From positions 14,138,501 to 14,202,500 of the forward strand of contig OY992840.1 in the NCBI GenBank assembly GCA_963921425.1: DNA of 64,000 nt. Reading direction: 5' to 3'. The position numbers were made by a program, and so were the translations under genes. This document shows, piece after piece, positions 23,820 through 37,546 of this stretch. Numbering within the stretch: the stretch's first letter is position 1; each line of letters begins with the position of its first letter. The notes under the pieces were generated by a model. The model was given only the letters and a program-made list of their open reading frames with translations. It ran no database searches and was not told where the DNA came from. The DNA is from Dryas octopetala (Eukaryota > Streptophyta > Magnoliopsida > Rosales > Rosaceae).

Positions 23820-24186
23820 TGTATACTTTGTCCAGATCTCCAAGAGTTCTATTCTTGTTTGGGGACAAACTAATTTAAAAGGAAATATGAGTTTGAATTT
23901 CTAATTCTAAAGAAGCAACATAGTTGGTAATCAAAATGGGAAATTAAATTTCTTTTAATTACACCGTAGATTGACTGAAACAAAGATATGAATGTAGATT
24001 TTCACATTTATGAAAAACAGTTCATTGATTTGATAGGCATAGTCTTGATGATTGACATATCAACTTATCAAGCTACCATCACCCCCTTTTAATACTATAT
24101 GTTGCTAGGCAATTATTGGATGCTAAAAACTTGTGCTATTTAAGGAATGAGCATGTATCACAATATCTAATCACCCTTAGTCTTAA
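23820..24186. other. intergenic DNA between two transposons
   Basis: AT-rich sequence with no gene, ending in the CTTAA duplication at 24182-24186. Confidence 0.4.
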
Positions 24187-24874
24187 ACAAGGAATAAAAT
24201 TTTGGGTTTCGAAGAAATTTCGATGAAAATTTCGAAGATTTTTAAATTTCGACAAAAATGAGACGGAAATGATGGAAATTGCTATCAAAATACGGAAATT
24301 TTGAATGAAACTTTACCATATGTTTATTTAATATATTATCTACTAAATTGATAAAAAACATTGAAGAAATCAAATTATATAGTAGGTTTTATGTGATATA
24401 AGATGAATATAGTACACGCTGAAGACAAATACTGTTAAATAAAATTAGTATATTATTTATACTCTATAATCTGTATACTAAACCCTATGTATTTTATGAT
24501 CTATATTCTATATTGTTTAGAATATGGTATATGATATTAGGGTTTAGGCCTTTTAGGATATTTTAAATTATTTTTTATATAGAAATATATTATAGTTTAC
24601 TAATTTATGGTTTAAAAACAACTAAACGAAACTCCAAAACGGCCAAATAAAACTTCAAACCATTTCTTTTCTTTACAATTGTCCAAAGGCCCCAAACCGG
24701 CAAACCCCAATCAATCCTAAACCTTTTAAATTTTTTCTCTTTTTTTTTTTTTTTCTTTTTTTTCTCTTTTTTTTTTTCCTCCCTTTTCTTTTCTTCTTTT
24801 TTTTCCCTTTCTTTCCTTTCCTTTCTTCTCCCCCGAGTCTCCAGTCAGCACTCAGCAGCTACTGTTTTTTTTTT

Positions 24875-24910
<36 letters not shown>

Positions 24911-25224
24911 CCCCTCTGCCGTCGCCCCCCGCCATCGCTCCCCCGCCGNNNNNNNNNNNNNNNNNNNNNNNNNNNNNNNNNNNNNNNNNNNNNNNNNNNN
25001 NNNNNNNNNNNNNNNNNNNNNNNNNNNNNNNNNNNNNNNNNNNNNNNNNNNNNNNNNNNNNNNNNNNNNNNNNNNNNNNNNNNNNNNNNNNNNNNNNNNN
25101 NNNNNNNNNNNNNNNNNNNNNNNNNNNNNNNNNNNNNNNNNNNNNNNNTTTCGATTTCGACACCCCCAAAAAATCGAAATTTTCGGCAAAATTTCGCCGA
25201 AAACTTCGAAATTTAACACCTTGT
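24187..25224. mobile_element. DNA transposon with TTTCG-rich ends, interrupted by an N gap
   Basis: The left end (acaagg, then repeated aatttcg units, 24187-24300) and the right end (25149-25224) are inverted copies of each other. Both are flanked by CTTAA (24182-24186 and 25225-25229). The clustered subterminal (a)atttcg motifs resemble transposase-binding arrays. The middle has decayed AT-rich sequence, a long pyrimidine tract (24730-24930) and the 200-base gap, so total length and any coding content are unknown. Confidence 0.6.
24949..25148. other. assembly gap (200 N)
   Basis: Exactly 200 N, a placeholder length. It follows a CT/GC-rich tract that is hard to sequence. Frames running through it on either strand are meaningless. 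Confidence 1.
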
Positions 25225-25510
25225 CTTAAATTTGCTTCCTCGCTTTCCTTTATGTCAAGAAAAGGTTTCATGAATCAATCAAATTATGTTAGAAAACATC
25301 CTTTGATATTTCTTTTTACAAAATTTATCAAACCCAAAGATTCATTACATTTACAAAAAAACCATAAAAACACAACACACACAAACTCCCTCTTTTCTTT
25401 TTGCAAATTGAAACTTCTCTTCAGTAGCCACTAGTCATATATGTATGACACGGCAAATTTACTTGCAAACTCAATCACTATGTATGGACATAATTAACCA
25501 AACCAATGTA

Positions 25511-28135
25511 TCAGAAAACTTCAGGCAGAGGCCTGCCTTCTAGAAATGACTTAAAAAGCCTGAGTGACCTCTCAGGCTGTGAGAAAGGAGCTTCATGAGA
25601 AGCACCTCGGATGGTGGCAAATGAAAGTATGTTGCCATAAACTTGAGTCCACCCACCAACCTGGACAGTACAAGAAGCAAGAAATCATATAAAACACGAC
25701 TTCGAAAAGATAAAGATATGAATGTGGTTTTCATAATTATAAGCATTGCAATGTACCTGCTTTCCCTGGAACCAAACTCTATAAGGGACAGTGGTGTTCA
25801 GTCCCAACCTTCTTGCCAATTTATAGACCAAGGTTCGGCTTCCGGTTAATGGAATTACAGAATCCTGATCTCCACTGAATTGAGAAATTTTATGAGTTAC
25901 TTTTATAGCAGTTAGAAGTATCTATCATTCATCAATTTAATGAAGATCATGAAAGAGCAGTAAACACTGAATCATATAAAGTTAGTTACCTGTAAACCCA
26001 CACTGGAATTCCAGCCTTGACAAGTGATCCAACTAGTGAGATGGTAGGTATTTCTAGGTTGAGCACTTGGTAGTCCAAAATGCTGTTATCAATATATGCA
26101 GTTAAAAGCATAAAACTTGGGTTAGTGACTGAAGGAATTGTAATCTTTATAGAATTCCCAGAAATCAGTTTTCAATGGTTATTGTTCTAAATAAGTTGAT
26201 TTATAGGTGTTTAATCTAAAGTAAAAGGATTATGAATTATCAAATTACTTGCTGCAAACATCCCATCTGCGAACTCCAACAAGCCTAGCATGGAGAGCCT
26301 TCTGCACATCTTTCCGGTTCAAGTAATTCACAATTTTGTCTTCAACACATACATCTATTCTCTCAGTCATTTTCTGCCACATAATATGAAAAGTATAGAT
26401 ATGTAATAACAAAAAAAGCACAACAATAGTTGAAAAGGGAGAGAAGGCTTACATGGGGGCTTATAACTTTTGATTGTGAGAGCACAGATGAAATGCAGAC
26501 ATCAAGGGTAACATCATACTTGTCCACAAATTTACTGGTTTCTCTGCTGACTTGGTTCATAACCAATGAACAAGAAGACGAAACTGTGTCTCTATAATAC
26601 TCACTCACATAGCGCGAATAGTTGCACACAGAAGTGAACATTTTGTATGTTGAATCCGATATTAGTCCATGAGACCAGAAGTACTCAGCCCTTGAGTTGA
26701 AGTCAGTGGCAAATTCTAGAACAGGATTTCCCAGCTGCAGTGAGAGAATCCATGTATTAGTTGATAAGCAATATCATGCCAAACTTCATATCAAGTTTTT
26801 TTTTTTTTTTTCCACCAAATTGAAAATTCAGTGAAGTTCTACTCACTGCAATTCCTTTTAGATTGAACAGCTTCTCCTTAACCATGAGCTTTGCAAGTTG
26901 AGGGATGTAGTGGCCTGGTATCAATAAGCAGCAGCATAGTAATTAATAATAAGAAAAAGGGTAAAACAGGAAATTCAAAAGCAACTTTCAACTTATATAT
27001 GGAGTTACCTGCATAACTTTCCCCTGTTAGAAACAAATCCCTGTGCTTGTATTGTGGGAACTTGTTGAACCAGCGTTGCAGGAATACAAGATTGTCCCTG
27101 GCTTAAGAAGTCAAAAGTAGACACAGCATTCAAATATTCCGTAAGTTCTAAATTCAAAATTTAGGAACAGATTAAAAAAAAATAGAGGAAAAAAGTGCTT
27201 ATTAACACTATTACACTAGACTGTTAAGAGCTTTGAACCCTTCATGGGAAGTACTAAGGAAAAGTTAGTGATATTTCAGTTGAAATACTGTTTTTGATGT
27301 CACTTTTTGAAAAGCCTAAGAAGTAAGAACTAAGAAGCTTTACTGTATAAAAGTCCACTCAATTTTCAAAAGGAGAAAAGCAGAAAGAAAGAAGCAAAAG
27401 GATGAAAATGTATTGGAATTGATGGAAAATATAAGCATACCCGTTGCCTCATCATCCACTGCCACATAGGAGGAGCTGTGTGTAGAAAAAGAGAACCCCA
27501 CTCCAACTGGTGTCTCTAAATACAACATATTTGCCTCTGCAATATCAAAATGAAATTGAAGAAAAATATTAATTGCCAAATTATGCACAAAAGAAAATAC
27601 ACTATTCTTTTTGAAACAGTACCTCTGTTCCAGCTGCACTCATTTCTAACCAGGACCTCACCATCTGGTCTAAAGGGTCCATTTTCAGAGAATGCCCCTA
27701 CTCCCAGAGAAGAACAACCAGGCCCTACAGGAAACATAAATTTAACACATCAAAGACCCTTCAAGGAACACCCACAAAGGGCCACATTTTGAATTCAAAG
27801 GATGTTCTGTTTCTTTCCAACTTTTTTCATGCATAGTCCCAAAACTAATTTACATTTGAAGCAAGGGGAGTTATATACAGACCTCCATTCAACCAGAGGA
27901 CCAAAGGCTTAGAAGCTGGATTTGTTTCTGCTTCAACAAAGTAGTAAAATAGAGCTTTATGCTTCTTGTCATCCACAGAAACATAACCAGAAAAATGTTG
28001 AAAGTCCACATGGGGTTGTCCAGGAAGACTAACTATCTTGTGATCAGAATGAGAAGAGGACTCAACCTCCATGGAAATAAACAGCTGAAGCACAAGTGCA
28101 GCCATTGCCATGGTCTTCCATGTTTGAGAATACAT
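25511..28135 (-). CDS. SCPL45: serine carboxypeptidase-like protein (SCPL45 type)
   Basis: Secreted or vacuolar S10-family peptidase that removes C-terminal residues, or a relative. Exons on the minus strand: 28135-27883, 27724-27623, 27536-27441, 27101-27009, 26914-26847, 26734-26453, 26373-26249, 26082-25990, 25874-25757, 25660-25511; 459 aa, the usual length. A hydrophobic signal peptide ([14 protein letters not shown]) begins the protein. The substrate-pocket motif [13 protein letters not shown] spans exons 1-2. The catalytic Ser is in GESYAG (about residue 179), the Asp in SGDQDSVIP (about 373-375) and the His in GASHEAPF near the C-terminus. So the triad is complete, unlike degenerate relatives. 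The fourth exon uses the acceptor cttaag. Subgroup naming (SCPL45/46) rests on overall resemblance and is less certain than the family. Confidence 0.93.
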
Positions 28136-28189
28136 GGTTTGGAAGTGGGGAGATGAGAGAATGAGAGAGAGCCCTGTTTAAGTGTGGAG

Positions 28190-28220
28190 GGCATATAAGG
28201 GTGGGAGCACTATATAAACG
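28190..28220 (-). promoter_or_regulatory. TATA-like elements of the carboxypeptidase gene
   Basis: Read on the minus strand, tttatatag (complement of tatataaa, 28211-28218) and ttatatg (about 28190-28196) lie 55-85 bases upstream of the start codon at 28135. Either would give a very short leader. Placement is inferred. Confidence 0.35.
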
Positions 28221-30619
28221 TCATGGACTTTGTTTTTTATTATCATTGCAGTTGTGGCTTTTTGCTTGCAGGCCTGAAAACGGTGATGAAAGAGATGTGT
28301 GAGAAACACAATGACTAGAGTGTGAGCCTGGTCTGTGCCTATTTGGGCTGAGTCAGCACATAAGATTGGACTTTTGAAATTGAAATGAGCAAAGATGGAA
28401 TCTGGGTTGCTTTATAATAAGAGCTCTGAATTAATTCTCAGAAATTTCAGTTTTGTTGTTTCTGTGAATTCTTCCTTTTCAACCAAGTCACAAAATAGTG
28501 CATGATCCGTTGAAAGTGGCTTTCCAAGATTACTTTCTATCTCAGATAATGTGTGAAAATGGCTATAACATATATATTTGTATGTATGTCATATATTTTA
28601 AATAATGTTCCAGGAAAGTGTAGCTCACTTCTGTATATTCCTGATATAAATACAAGGATATATGTCAGATGCATCATGAGGGGTAGGAGAGCTTTTCAGG
28701 TCCTTTTTGGTTTTTCAAAAAATGGCTTGCTTGATTGATTAACCTTTTCATTATCTACAAGTACAATCTCATATCTAGTTTTCTAAGTTTGAGAAGATCG
28801 GAAAATTGATAGATATAGTGTACTGTTTACCGTAGAAATTTATTGGGAAGTCTTGTATACTGTTGTAGAAAATTTCTTGGAAAATCACTAAATGCATGAT
28901 CCCTCTTTTGTTTCCCAATTCAAACAAACATTAGCACTCACTCAAACCCATTTACCAAACAGTCATCCAATATGCAAGCTTTAGATTATCAAATCATAAA
29001 TATTGGTTTGACTGACAAATCTTTTTTATTAATTGACAGAAGGAATATTATGATCTGCAATCAAGCTTTATCTGATGGATATAACATGCCCCTTTACAAA
29101 AATAATAATAATCCTAAAGTTTGAGTACTCTCCAATCCTTTGATGGTATGTTGAACATTTTCTTTATGTGTTTATCTGGGAATGAATTTGTTCTCTTTGA
29201 CCTTTTTGTTAAAAAGGGTTCTCTCTTAGAATAATGATGTATGATGCATCCACCTTCTATGTTGTCATTTTCTTTTCATATACAAACATATATATAAAAT
29301 ATAATTCACACAAGGCAGATCCACAGACACCACATGTTCCCCATCATAGCTTCAAAACACCCAGTGATTGCTTCTAATGGGACCTGCCCTCTTCTCTCAC
29401 TCACTCACTTGTGAAAAAACTACACTAAACCTGGCAGTGCGTGCCATTTTTTCAGAACTCACTTTGCAAGTCATCCAATGACCACCAAGTAAAATGGTCA
29501 TAGCCTCAAGTCACGGACTTTCTTATATAGCTTGACAACTACTTCACACTTTCACCTTTACAATTTTTTAGTCCATAAACGTCACGCTTGGTGGGCAACT
29601 CGAATTCACCAAGAACTTGCAAAGTACGATAATGCGAAATCTCATACAACCACCCATTTTAATAAGTCGCTTACAATTTTGGTTCTTGTTTTGAAAAGTT
29701 AATAATGTTGACTTTTTTGAAGTATAAAATGACCATGCTAAACCAAAGAGTCAAGAAAGTTGAATTAGAGTTTGGTCGAATGTATATATTGACATCGAGT
29801 GTAATCCAGTCCAAAAATAATTCAAAGAGTTATGATTTTTAATTTTCCAAAAGAAAGTCAAAATTATAAACACGTCATCAAAAAAGTCATTATAAAGTTT
29901 CTCTAAGAATCACAATTATGTCGATTCTTTCTTATTTCAGTTTCAAGTAAGTAGACATGTTATTAGACTGATCAAATGTTAATATCTTAAATTTAAACAT
30001 CGTCTCCCAAATTTACATGAAAAAAATAAAACATTAATACATGAGTTATTCGCGAGGAGACCGGCTACAGTATGCACACCGCATCGTCAAAAACACATCT
30101 GCATCATCATGTGTCTGAATGTTAGCATTTCCGATATGCAATAATGCAACAAGTTTGTTTTGCAAGATCAATTTTATTAATCATGAGTCATTACATTTGA
30201 TGTCAAAGGAGATTCCACGGTTTGACTGGGCCAGATTTGGAACAGACAAATCAAAGTCATATCCCATGCTTAGTTTTTGGCAGCTCCTCCCTCACCTTGC
30301 AAAGAGCCAACTACCAAGAAATGGACCCAACTAAGATGAATGGGGTTGATCTTCCTCATCATTACTTGCACCCTTGTCACTGATTTTAAGGACATCTACT
30401 CCAAAAAATTTAATTAAATTTCTGGCCTCTAATAAACTAATTTCCAAGGTTACTATAGTCTTATATTAACTATATAAGCATGTTATTAATTATTTTTTGA
30501 TATGAAAAAAACAAAAAAGTGGTTGGGAGCATCACAGTTGGAAAATGTGTCAAAGTAGGGAAAGCCAGAAGATTATGTATGCTTGCCATGAAAGCAAAGC
30601 TTCACCTTTTTCTCTCTTT

Positions 30620-30664
<45 letters not shown>

Positions 30665-31500
30665 ATCTTATCCCCCTTTTGATGAAATTTTTAATATACA
30701 TAGTGGAGAAAAGCTCATTAACTTTTTTGTATTAAAAGCTTTTTTTTTTTGGTTTATTTTTTAAAAAATGGTTTCCTTCTTTAAGGCTATGTAGTAAGTA
30801 ACTAATAAGCGCCACATATCACTATTTCCGGTCCATAAAGCAGGTTGGCTTGAAGTTGAAGAGATGCTTATGACTTGCTTCTTCTCTTTGTCTACTATGA
30901 ACTATCCACTAAGATCCTCAATTTAAGGGCTATAAAGTAGGTTGGCTTGAATAGTTGCTTATGTTGATTTCTGCTTGGAGATTGCCTTCCTTTTGTTTTT
31001 CGGCCCAAGGAGATTGCCTTCCTTTAACTTGTAATTTTTGTCTTAATTTGAGTAATTAGTACATTGTTTAGACACTAAGTGACAATGCCTGATCTTTAAG
31101 TGGGTAGAAATTGTCAAATAATAAAAAGCAACATATGTTTATGTTTCACTATGTGCCACAAAAGGCCTCCACCAAGGGATTCTTTAATTCATTTTAGTTT
31201 TAAAGAGATAATCACAATTTAGATTGGATGTAGTATTTTATACATATAGGTGCATATAGAATTTCCGAAATTTATGTCATAGATTATGAGCCCACTAATG
31301 ATACAAGGGCCCATATTTTGGTACTCCAGATCATTTCGGAATGTTGGGCCGCATGATTTATTAGTAAGAGAATGGGAAAAGTATGTGTCCAGCACAGTAC
31401 ATATGAAGATGGTTGGCAGAAAGATATGAAACAGCAAATTTGATTACATTAAAACAATGGAATTAAAATCCGCACTACAGTCCCAACTCAGCAGAGTGAT
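28221..31500. other. 3.3-kb intergenic region
   Basis: Promoter side of the carboxypeptidase gene followed by AT-rich DNA. A 37-base T run is at 30624-30660. No frame shows a domain, and no RNA gene or element with clear termini was recognised. Confidence 0.4.
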
Positions 31501-31508
31501 TCTAGTTC

Positions 31509-31510
<2 letters not shown>

Positions 31511-31549
<39 letters not shown>

Positions 31550-31563
31550 CAACTCACACCTGG

Positions 31564-31619
<56 letters not shown>
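31511..31619. repeat. paired (AT)n and (GA)n microsatellites
   Basis: An AT run at about 31511-31545, followed after a short spacer by a GA run at about 31567-31619, about 100 bases beyond the SCD2 stop codon in the 3' flank. Confidence 0.95.
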
Positions 31620-31621
<2 letters not shown>

Positions 31622-31716
31622 CTAGCAGTTTGTACTAAAATTTTATGTAAAAAGAAGAATAAATAATAAAAAATAAAAAAGAATTGATATAAGCAACAAT
31701 CTGAAGGCAGCGTCCA

Positions 31717-34700
31717 TCAAGAAAAGGTGTCCAAATCTGGTGCAGATTTAGACTTGGCAACCAAGGTGAAGGTGGGCTGATCGATTTCCTTACGCGATGC
31801 TTCCCAAACTTGCTGTTCTATCCCCAGCTTCCTCAACTCCAATAAACCACGCTCCACTGCCACAAGTTACCATTTGTAAGTTGATTCATTATAAACAACA
31901 TTTAATAAACGAGTACTACTCCACTCATCAAAATTATCAATCAAATTTTGTTCACTAAATGAGGTGTCAGTGTTTCAATTATGTTGTTCACCGATATATT
32001 TGATGACTATCTATTTTTCTTTCTCCTTTTGTTCTTGATCAAGGTCATGGCATCATTTTACTGATTCAATTCCTAGGTCATTTACACTCTCCCTTACTAT
32101 TGAATGATAAGCTTACCACAAGTGTAGTATGTGCATGCATAATGGCTGCATTGATAGCCTAACATTAATAAGAAGAATGTGCCAACATGATAGCCCTGTG
32201 GCCAAACTGGCCTTGTCAGTGCCAATGTTGATAATGATGAAGCTTACCATCCACAGCATCATGTGAAGTTTTTGCCTGTGCACTACGGCTTATCCAAAAA
32301 TCAAGTCTCTCTTCTGCAATATCCTCTTCCACACCATGTACTTTGGCTCTTCTCCAAAAGTAAGTCAGCCAAGCCTGCACATTGTATATAAATTTTTTTA
32401 ATAAGAATCATAGACATCATAACAAAACGAGAGAGGATAACCACTTTGTATATTCAAGGAGGTAAAGCAACTGACCTCTTTGAAAAGAATATCTTCAACT
32501 TCTTCTTCGCTAAGTTCTGCAGGAAAAAGAACGGAATAGTGCTAAGATTACCACTTTAAATCCATATATAAACTTGCTGTGTAAACAATGCTACAATAAC
32601 TGTGATTCTATTGCATGAATTAACTTGAAGCACAATTTTCATAGTTTTTTAACTGCTTTGAGTAAAGATTTACCCTTAAAACAAAAATCAGTTGCATGGT
32701 CCTAAACATCCACCCAATCACGATGTGGGCTTTTTATCATACTTGGGTAGGGGGAGGGTGAAGAATATAAGAAGTAGCATGATATGATAAACCATTCTCG
32801 CATGCAATTATATGGTGTAACAAGCAAACTATTCCCAGTTTTCAAATATTCCAAACACTCAATGTCACCTTTCCCAGTCAACCACATGCATTCGCCTAAC
32901 TCAAGCTATACAAATTGTAAGTTACAAGAAAAGTCATCCTGAGAGGTGGATGTTTTAAAAATAATATTACAATTATTTTCCCATATGATTATGATTGTGT
33001 GTGCTGAAACTACTTAATCTAAGCATGTCTAAGAGATCAAAATATAGTTTATGACAGATCAAAAAATCTCTCTTACCAAATGCCTCCATAAACTTAGGGT
33101 CACCAGGTGCTTTGGAATCTGAATTCAAACAAGAAGAAAGGTAAGCATTGTTATGAAATTCTTTCTCCAATCCTTAACAAACACCTGCAGAACTTAAGAT
33201 AACCAACATGAAAGAGTTTGATAGTAAGAACAAAATGTTGTGCACACAGCATATGGGCCATATAAGCATTTATGAATGAAAATATCATAATAGATTACCA
33301 AAACACCATAATCAGATTGAAGACCTATTATTACAATGTCCAGGGAGCACTATATTGTCTTATAATGTAGAACAGGAAAAGAAAGAGGTGTGTACATCAT
33401 ATGAATAAGAAGATCAACTCAGTAAAGCCATTTTCTCCATATAATCAAGCCATCATATGAAGGAAAGATATAGTTCAATATAAATTTTCATATAAAAAAT
33501 AGACACAACCAAACAGGTTAAAGATGGAGATTAAGTAAAAGCATAAAATCATGCAATCAAGTTGTTTGTTGGCACAGAAAGAACGAGAACAAAAAGAACT
33601 CGAGAACAACATGAGACAATAAAGAAAAATACCTGAAATGAACTGTCGAACAGAACTCGGACGTCTATGTTGGGCCAATGCGAGCATCACAGCATCCTCA
33701 ACCTTAACAAGAACAGTAGATACTAAGAAATTAGAAGTCAAAACAGAAAATAAATAAATTAGAATTTCATATATTTTATCCTTTAAAAAAATTGAAACAT
33801 CTAAAGGCAACTAATTCTATGTCAAAGCAATTTCAAAATCGATGTTATTTTGGAGTGACCTGTAATGTGTTTCGTATACCTGCATTTAGCTAAATATTGC
33901 TCGATAGAAGAAAACTATTTGTTAAAAAACATAGATTACATAGAGGCAAAGAAGGGAAAGATGGAAAAGGGTAGAAGGTTTAGGAGGGAGAATGAAAGGT
34001 CACCTCTTATTTTGTATGAAAAAATGGAAAGAGAAAAAGGAAGGGAGGGATAAATAAACCTCCTGGCTCACAAATTTGAATCATCCACTTCTGGATGGAT
34101 TGGAGGGAAGATAAAGGGGAAGAAAAAAAAAAAAAGGCACCATTTTGTTTTCGCACAAACCAATTAAAAATATGCACAGAACAGTAAAACAAGCTCTCTA
34201 GGATCACTCCCTCCCCTACTTTTTTTTTTTCACTCTACCAAACAGATCAAGAAATGATGGGTCCCAGTCCCAGTCCCTCTCCCTCCCCTCCCACTTTTCC
34301 TTTCCTTCCAATTTTCCATCACACCTACTGAATATAGTAAGTTAAAAAATAGAAATAGGAACAGACCTTTAGATAAGCTAGATCCTTCAAATCCCTTTCC
34401 ACCGAAAGCTTACTCTCAATATCTCCTTCCCCATTGAGTTCGCTTAAATCCCGAACTAGCTTACTTCTATCTGGATCATAACCGCCTGCTAGACGTCATA
34501 CAATAAAAAAGCTTAACTGAGTGCAAGCAATGAAAAATAAAATCTAATTAAAGACATAAAAACATAATTTTCTTCGAAAGATCAATGACTAAAATGACCT
34601 CTATCCCAAGATTCCTCCTTAGCCTTTTGTCCAGCAGAAATGACGACTTCAAATGGAAGAGGAGCTAAAGATGACCAATGCTCATGCTTCGACACTGCTA

Positions 34701-37546
34701 TATCTGCACATATGCCTAGAGAGCACAAAAGCAAACAGCATATAAACCTACACGTTATTAACACTAAAATGAAGCATTCCATCATCTTCAAATGTTACAA
34801 TATGGAAATTAACAAATGCCCATTAAAGAGAAAAGTGGACTCGTCAAGCAGACATCAGATTTAAATAAGCAATACATATCCTCTTTCAAAAAGGAGAAGA
34901 TGGTAGAAAATAGAATACCATGCTGCAATGCTAAACCCCAATAACGAGCAAGCCAACATCTCATCAAAACAACTTCCTCCTAAAGGATAAAGGCAGTGAC
35001 AAACTTAAGAGCGTGAGCAGCTAAACATAAATCCCAATTGAGTATCAGAAGACAAACCATCTCTTCTTGAGTTAAAATCCTTCTCTGTGCCTTTGATCGA
35101 AGAGCCTTTGCTTCAGATTCTGCTTCTCGGAGCTGTTCGACTGCTGTCACAGCACCGTCTTTTAAGTTCTGATTACAACAAAATAAGCAACCCATGAAGC
35201 TATCACATAAACCAGAAACACTTTATTAAAATAAAAAAAAGTTTACCTCAAGTTCTGAACGAAGGGTTGCAATTTCCTCATCTTTCCCATCCTTGTTTTG
35301 TTTTGCAGCGAGTAGAGCAGCCTGTAACAATCAGTATTTTGCAGTCTAAGAATAGCCACTGAAGAGTTCACTGTAATATAAAATGTTTCAGATAATAATA
35401 TTATCACTTGTCCATGTCACATCCATGCCACATCTAATTCACTCTCCCAACTTACCTCTCTTTGACGCAAAGCTGCTTCCTTCCTACAAATGAATCATAG
35501 AAATAATCAGTACCAGAATATAAAGGCAGAAGTGAACATATGCAAAACAACTCAACTTTACCTGCTCAATAATTTGGCTTCCAGGGATACACCTTCTCCC
35601 AGGGCAGCAACCTGTGAATGAAGAATGAATCATGAACATGGCTAAATAAGCACCAGTGCCTTCTTTATGGTAAATCCATACTAATATTGTCAGAACTATA
35701 AAGGAATATATAAGGAATGGTGAAAAGAAACATGTAATTTCTAAACTTCAATTATAGTGAATTTTTCACTAGAAAATTATGGGGAAAAAATTAGCAACCA
35801 GAACTACATTAATAGCTACCTGAAGTTTCTATTATAATAAATGTACAATGACTAACTAATTCAGGTTACCTAATTCACAAGCTAAGCAAATAGATAAATA
35901 AGAATAAAAGGATTGACCTGTTTCTCAAACTCCTTAGCTCTGGCCTCTGCTTGTTCACGTCTTTCTTCTACAATTCGGAGCTGTACAGCATGCATTGGTA
36001 TAAATTTCACAAATAGAATATTTATATAAATGGGAAAATGCTAGGTGTACCACATTTTAGTACCATCTTGTGTACCACCTCTCTAATAAAAGTGAGACCC
36101 ACCAATACAAATATGTCCCACCTCTATTAGAGAGATGGTACACTAGATGGTATAAAGAGATGGTCTCCCTAGCATTTTCCATATGTATATGGCTATATGG
36201 GTGTGTGTGCGCGTGTGTATATTATTTTCACTTATATTGTGTATTAGGATGCGGAAAAGTGTACCTTCTCAAGTATAATCTCATTATCTTCTCGTAGCAT
36301 ATCAAGCTGCAATTATGGTACGTGTTAGTTTCAAAACTATTGCTCCATAAAAATACACTTATGATTTCACAAAATGCCAATCTTAAAATTGGAGTAAACA
36401 AAAAAGTGCATCCTTGAATACATTTCAAGGTTATCTGCATCTGTTATGAAGACATAAATTGATGACTGCAAATGACGTACTTCATCACGAAGCGCAGAAG
36501 CTTCACGCTCATCTCCTGGGGCTTTTGAGTTGAACTGTCCAATATCTTGTGTAAACCTGCATGAATAACATATTATATATATAGTTACACATGCGTCATA
36601 AAACTATATCATCAACTAGCTGCAAGAATGCATGCAAAATCAAGATATCTACTTACCTTTTATCTCTGTTTCTATTAGGAGGATCAATTGGAGGTATAGC
36701 TACCGTAGTTCTAAGTGAGTGTTTGCTGGGTGGCACTACTGTTCCTGAACGAACAGACATCGAGGGTCTTCCTGCGGATGTGGAACGAACCGAAGTAGTA
36801 TGCTCTACAAAGTTCCGACCTAACTAATTAAAATACAAAATCCCAATTAGCCATAACATCACCACATTAGAATTTGAGTATATATATAGCACAAAATATA
36901 TGTGTATATATAAATAAAAGTTCAAATGGACTCAAATTTAACTAAAGCTCTATACAATTATGGTCGTACTTAATCTCATTCACTCTCATCCATTAAAAAA
37001 CGAATTCAAAACAGTAGCCACTGTTCAGATCTCAAAAGTCAAAACAACACCAAAATTGGACAATAACTCTAAAAGCAAACTCCGTTTCCGCGTAATTCGT
37101 CGCATAACACCAAAACCAAGCTCCATCAGATTCAAAAACGGCATCGTATTTAACATAGGTTCTGAAATTACCGCAGGAGACGGAGATCTATTAGGCCGAG
37201 TCACCGATATCGCAGGAAGAGCAGCACTTGCACTGTTGTTGGTGCTACCATTGCTGGAGAAAGAAGAACGTGCATGAGGTGACGGGCCAGCAAATCGGAA
37301 ATCCAAGTCATCGTCCTCCTCCTCGTCATCGGGGGTGGCCTGCGAAGCCATGACCTGAGCCAGCCGTTGGGCCGCGGCTTTGGCCGCGACGTTTTGGTTT
37401 CGCTTGATGGTGGAGAATCCGGTAGCCGACGGTTGAAGCCGAGAGTGTGGATGCGCCGGCGACATCGCCGGAGAAGAGCCTGCGCTACTCGAACCTCCGC
37501 TCCACTGCCGCGCGTACTGTGGACTCGCCGGTCTCCTCCGATCCAT
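31717..37546 (-). CDS. SCD2: coiled-coil protein SCD2 (stomatal cytokinesis defective 2)
   Basis: SCD2 works with the DENN protein SCD1 in clathrin-linked vesicle traffic during cytokinesis and polar growth. Seventeen exons on the minus strand: 37546-37172, 36823-36657, 36556-36481, 36306-36265, 35980-35918, 35611-35562, 35483-35456, 35321-35247, 35168-35058, 34979-34919, 34715-34599, 34485-34367, 33702-33633, 33118-33077, 32516-32476, 32374-32248, 31856-31717; 567 aa. The N-terminal third is Ser/Pro-rich and disordered, starting [20 protein letters not shown], with an acidic [11 protein letters not shown] patch. A central coiled coil follows ([12 protein letters not shown] ... [15 protein letters not shown]), then the conserved C-terminal part ([53 protein letters not shown]). 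An intron carries a small MITE. It could be the close SCD2 paralogue rather than SCD2 itself. Confidence 0.93.
36033..36180. mobile_element. 148-bp MITE in an SCD2 intron
   Basis: Terminal inverted repeats ggaaaatgctagg (36033) and cctagcattttcc (to 36180). The inner sequence (taccatcttgtgtacc... and ...atggtacactagatggta) also folds back, so the whole element can form a hairpin within the SCD2 intron between exons 4 and 5. No convincing target duplication was found. Confidence 0.7.

Noticed and set aside
24845..25271. Minus-strand open frames running through the N gap
   Set aside because: They consist mainly of unknown residues and microsatellite translation (ERERERE); no real evidence of coding.
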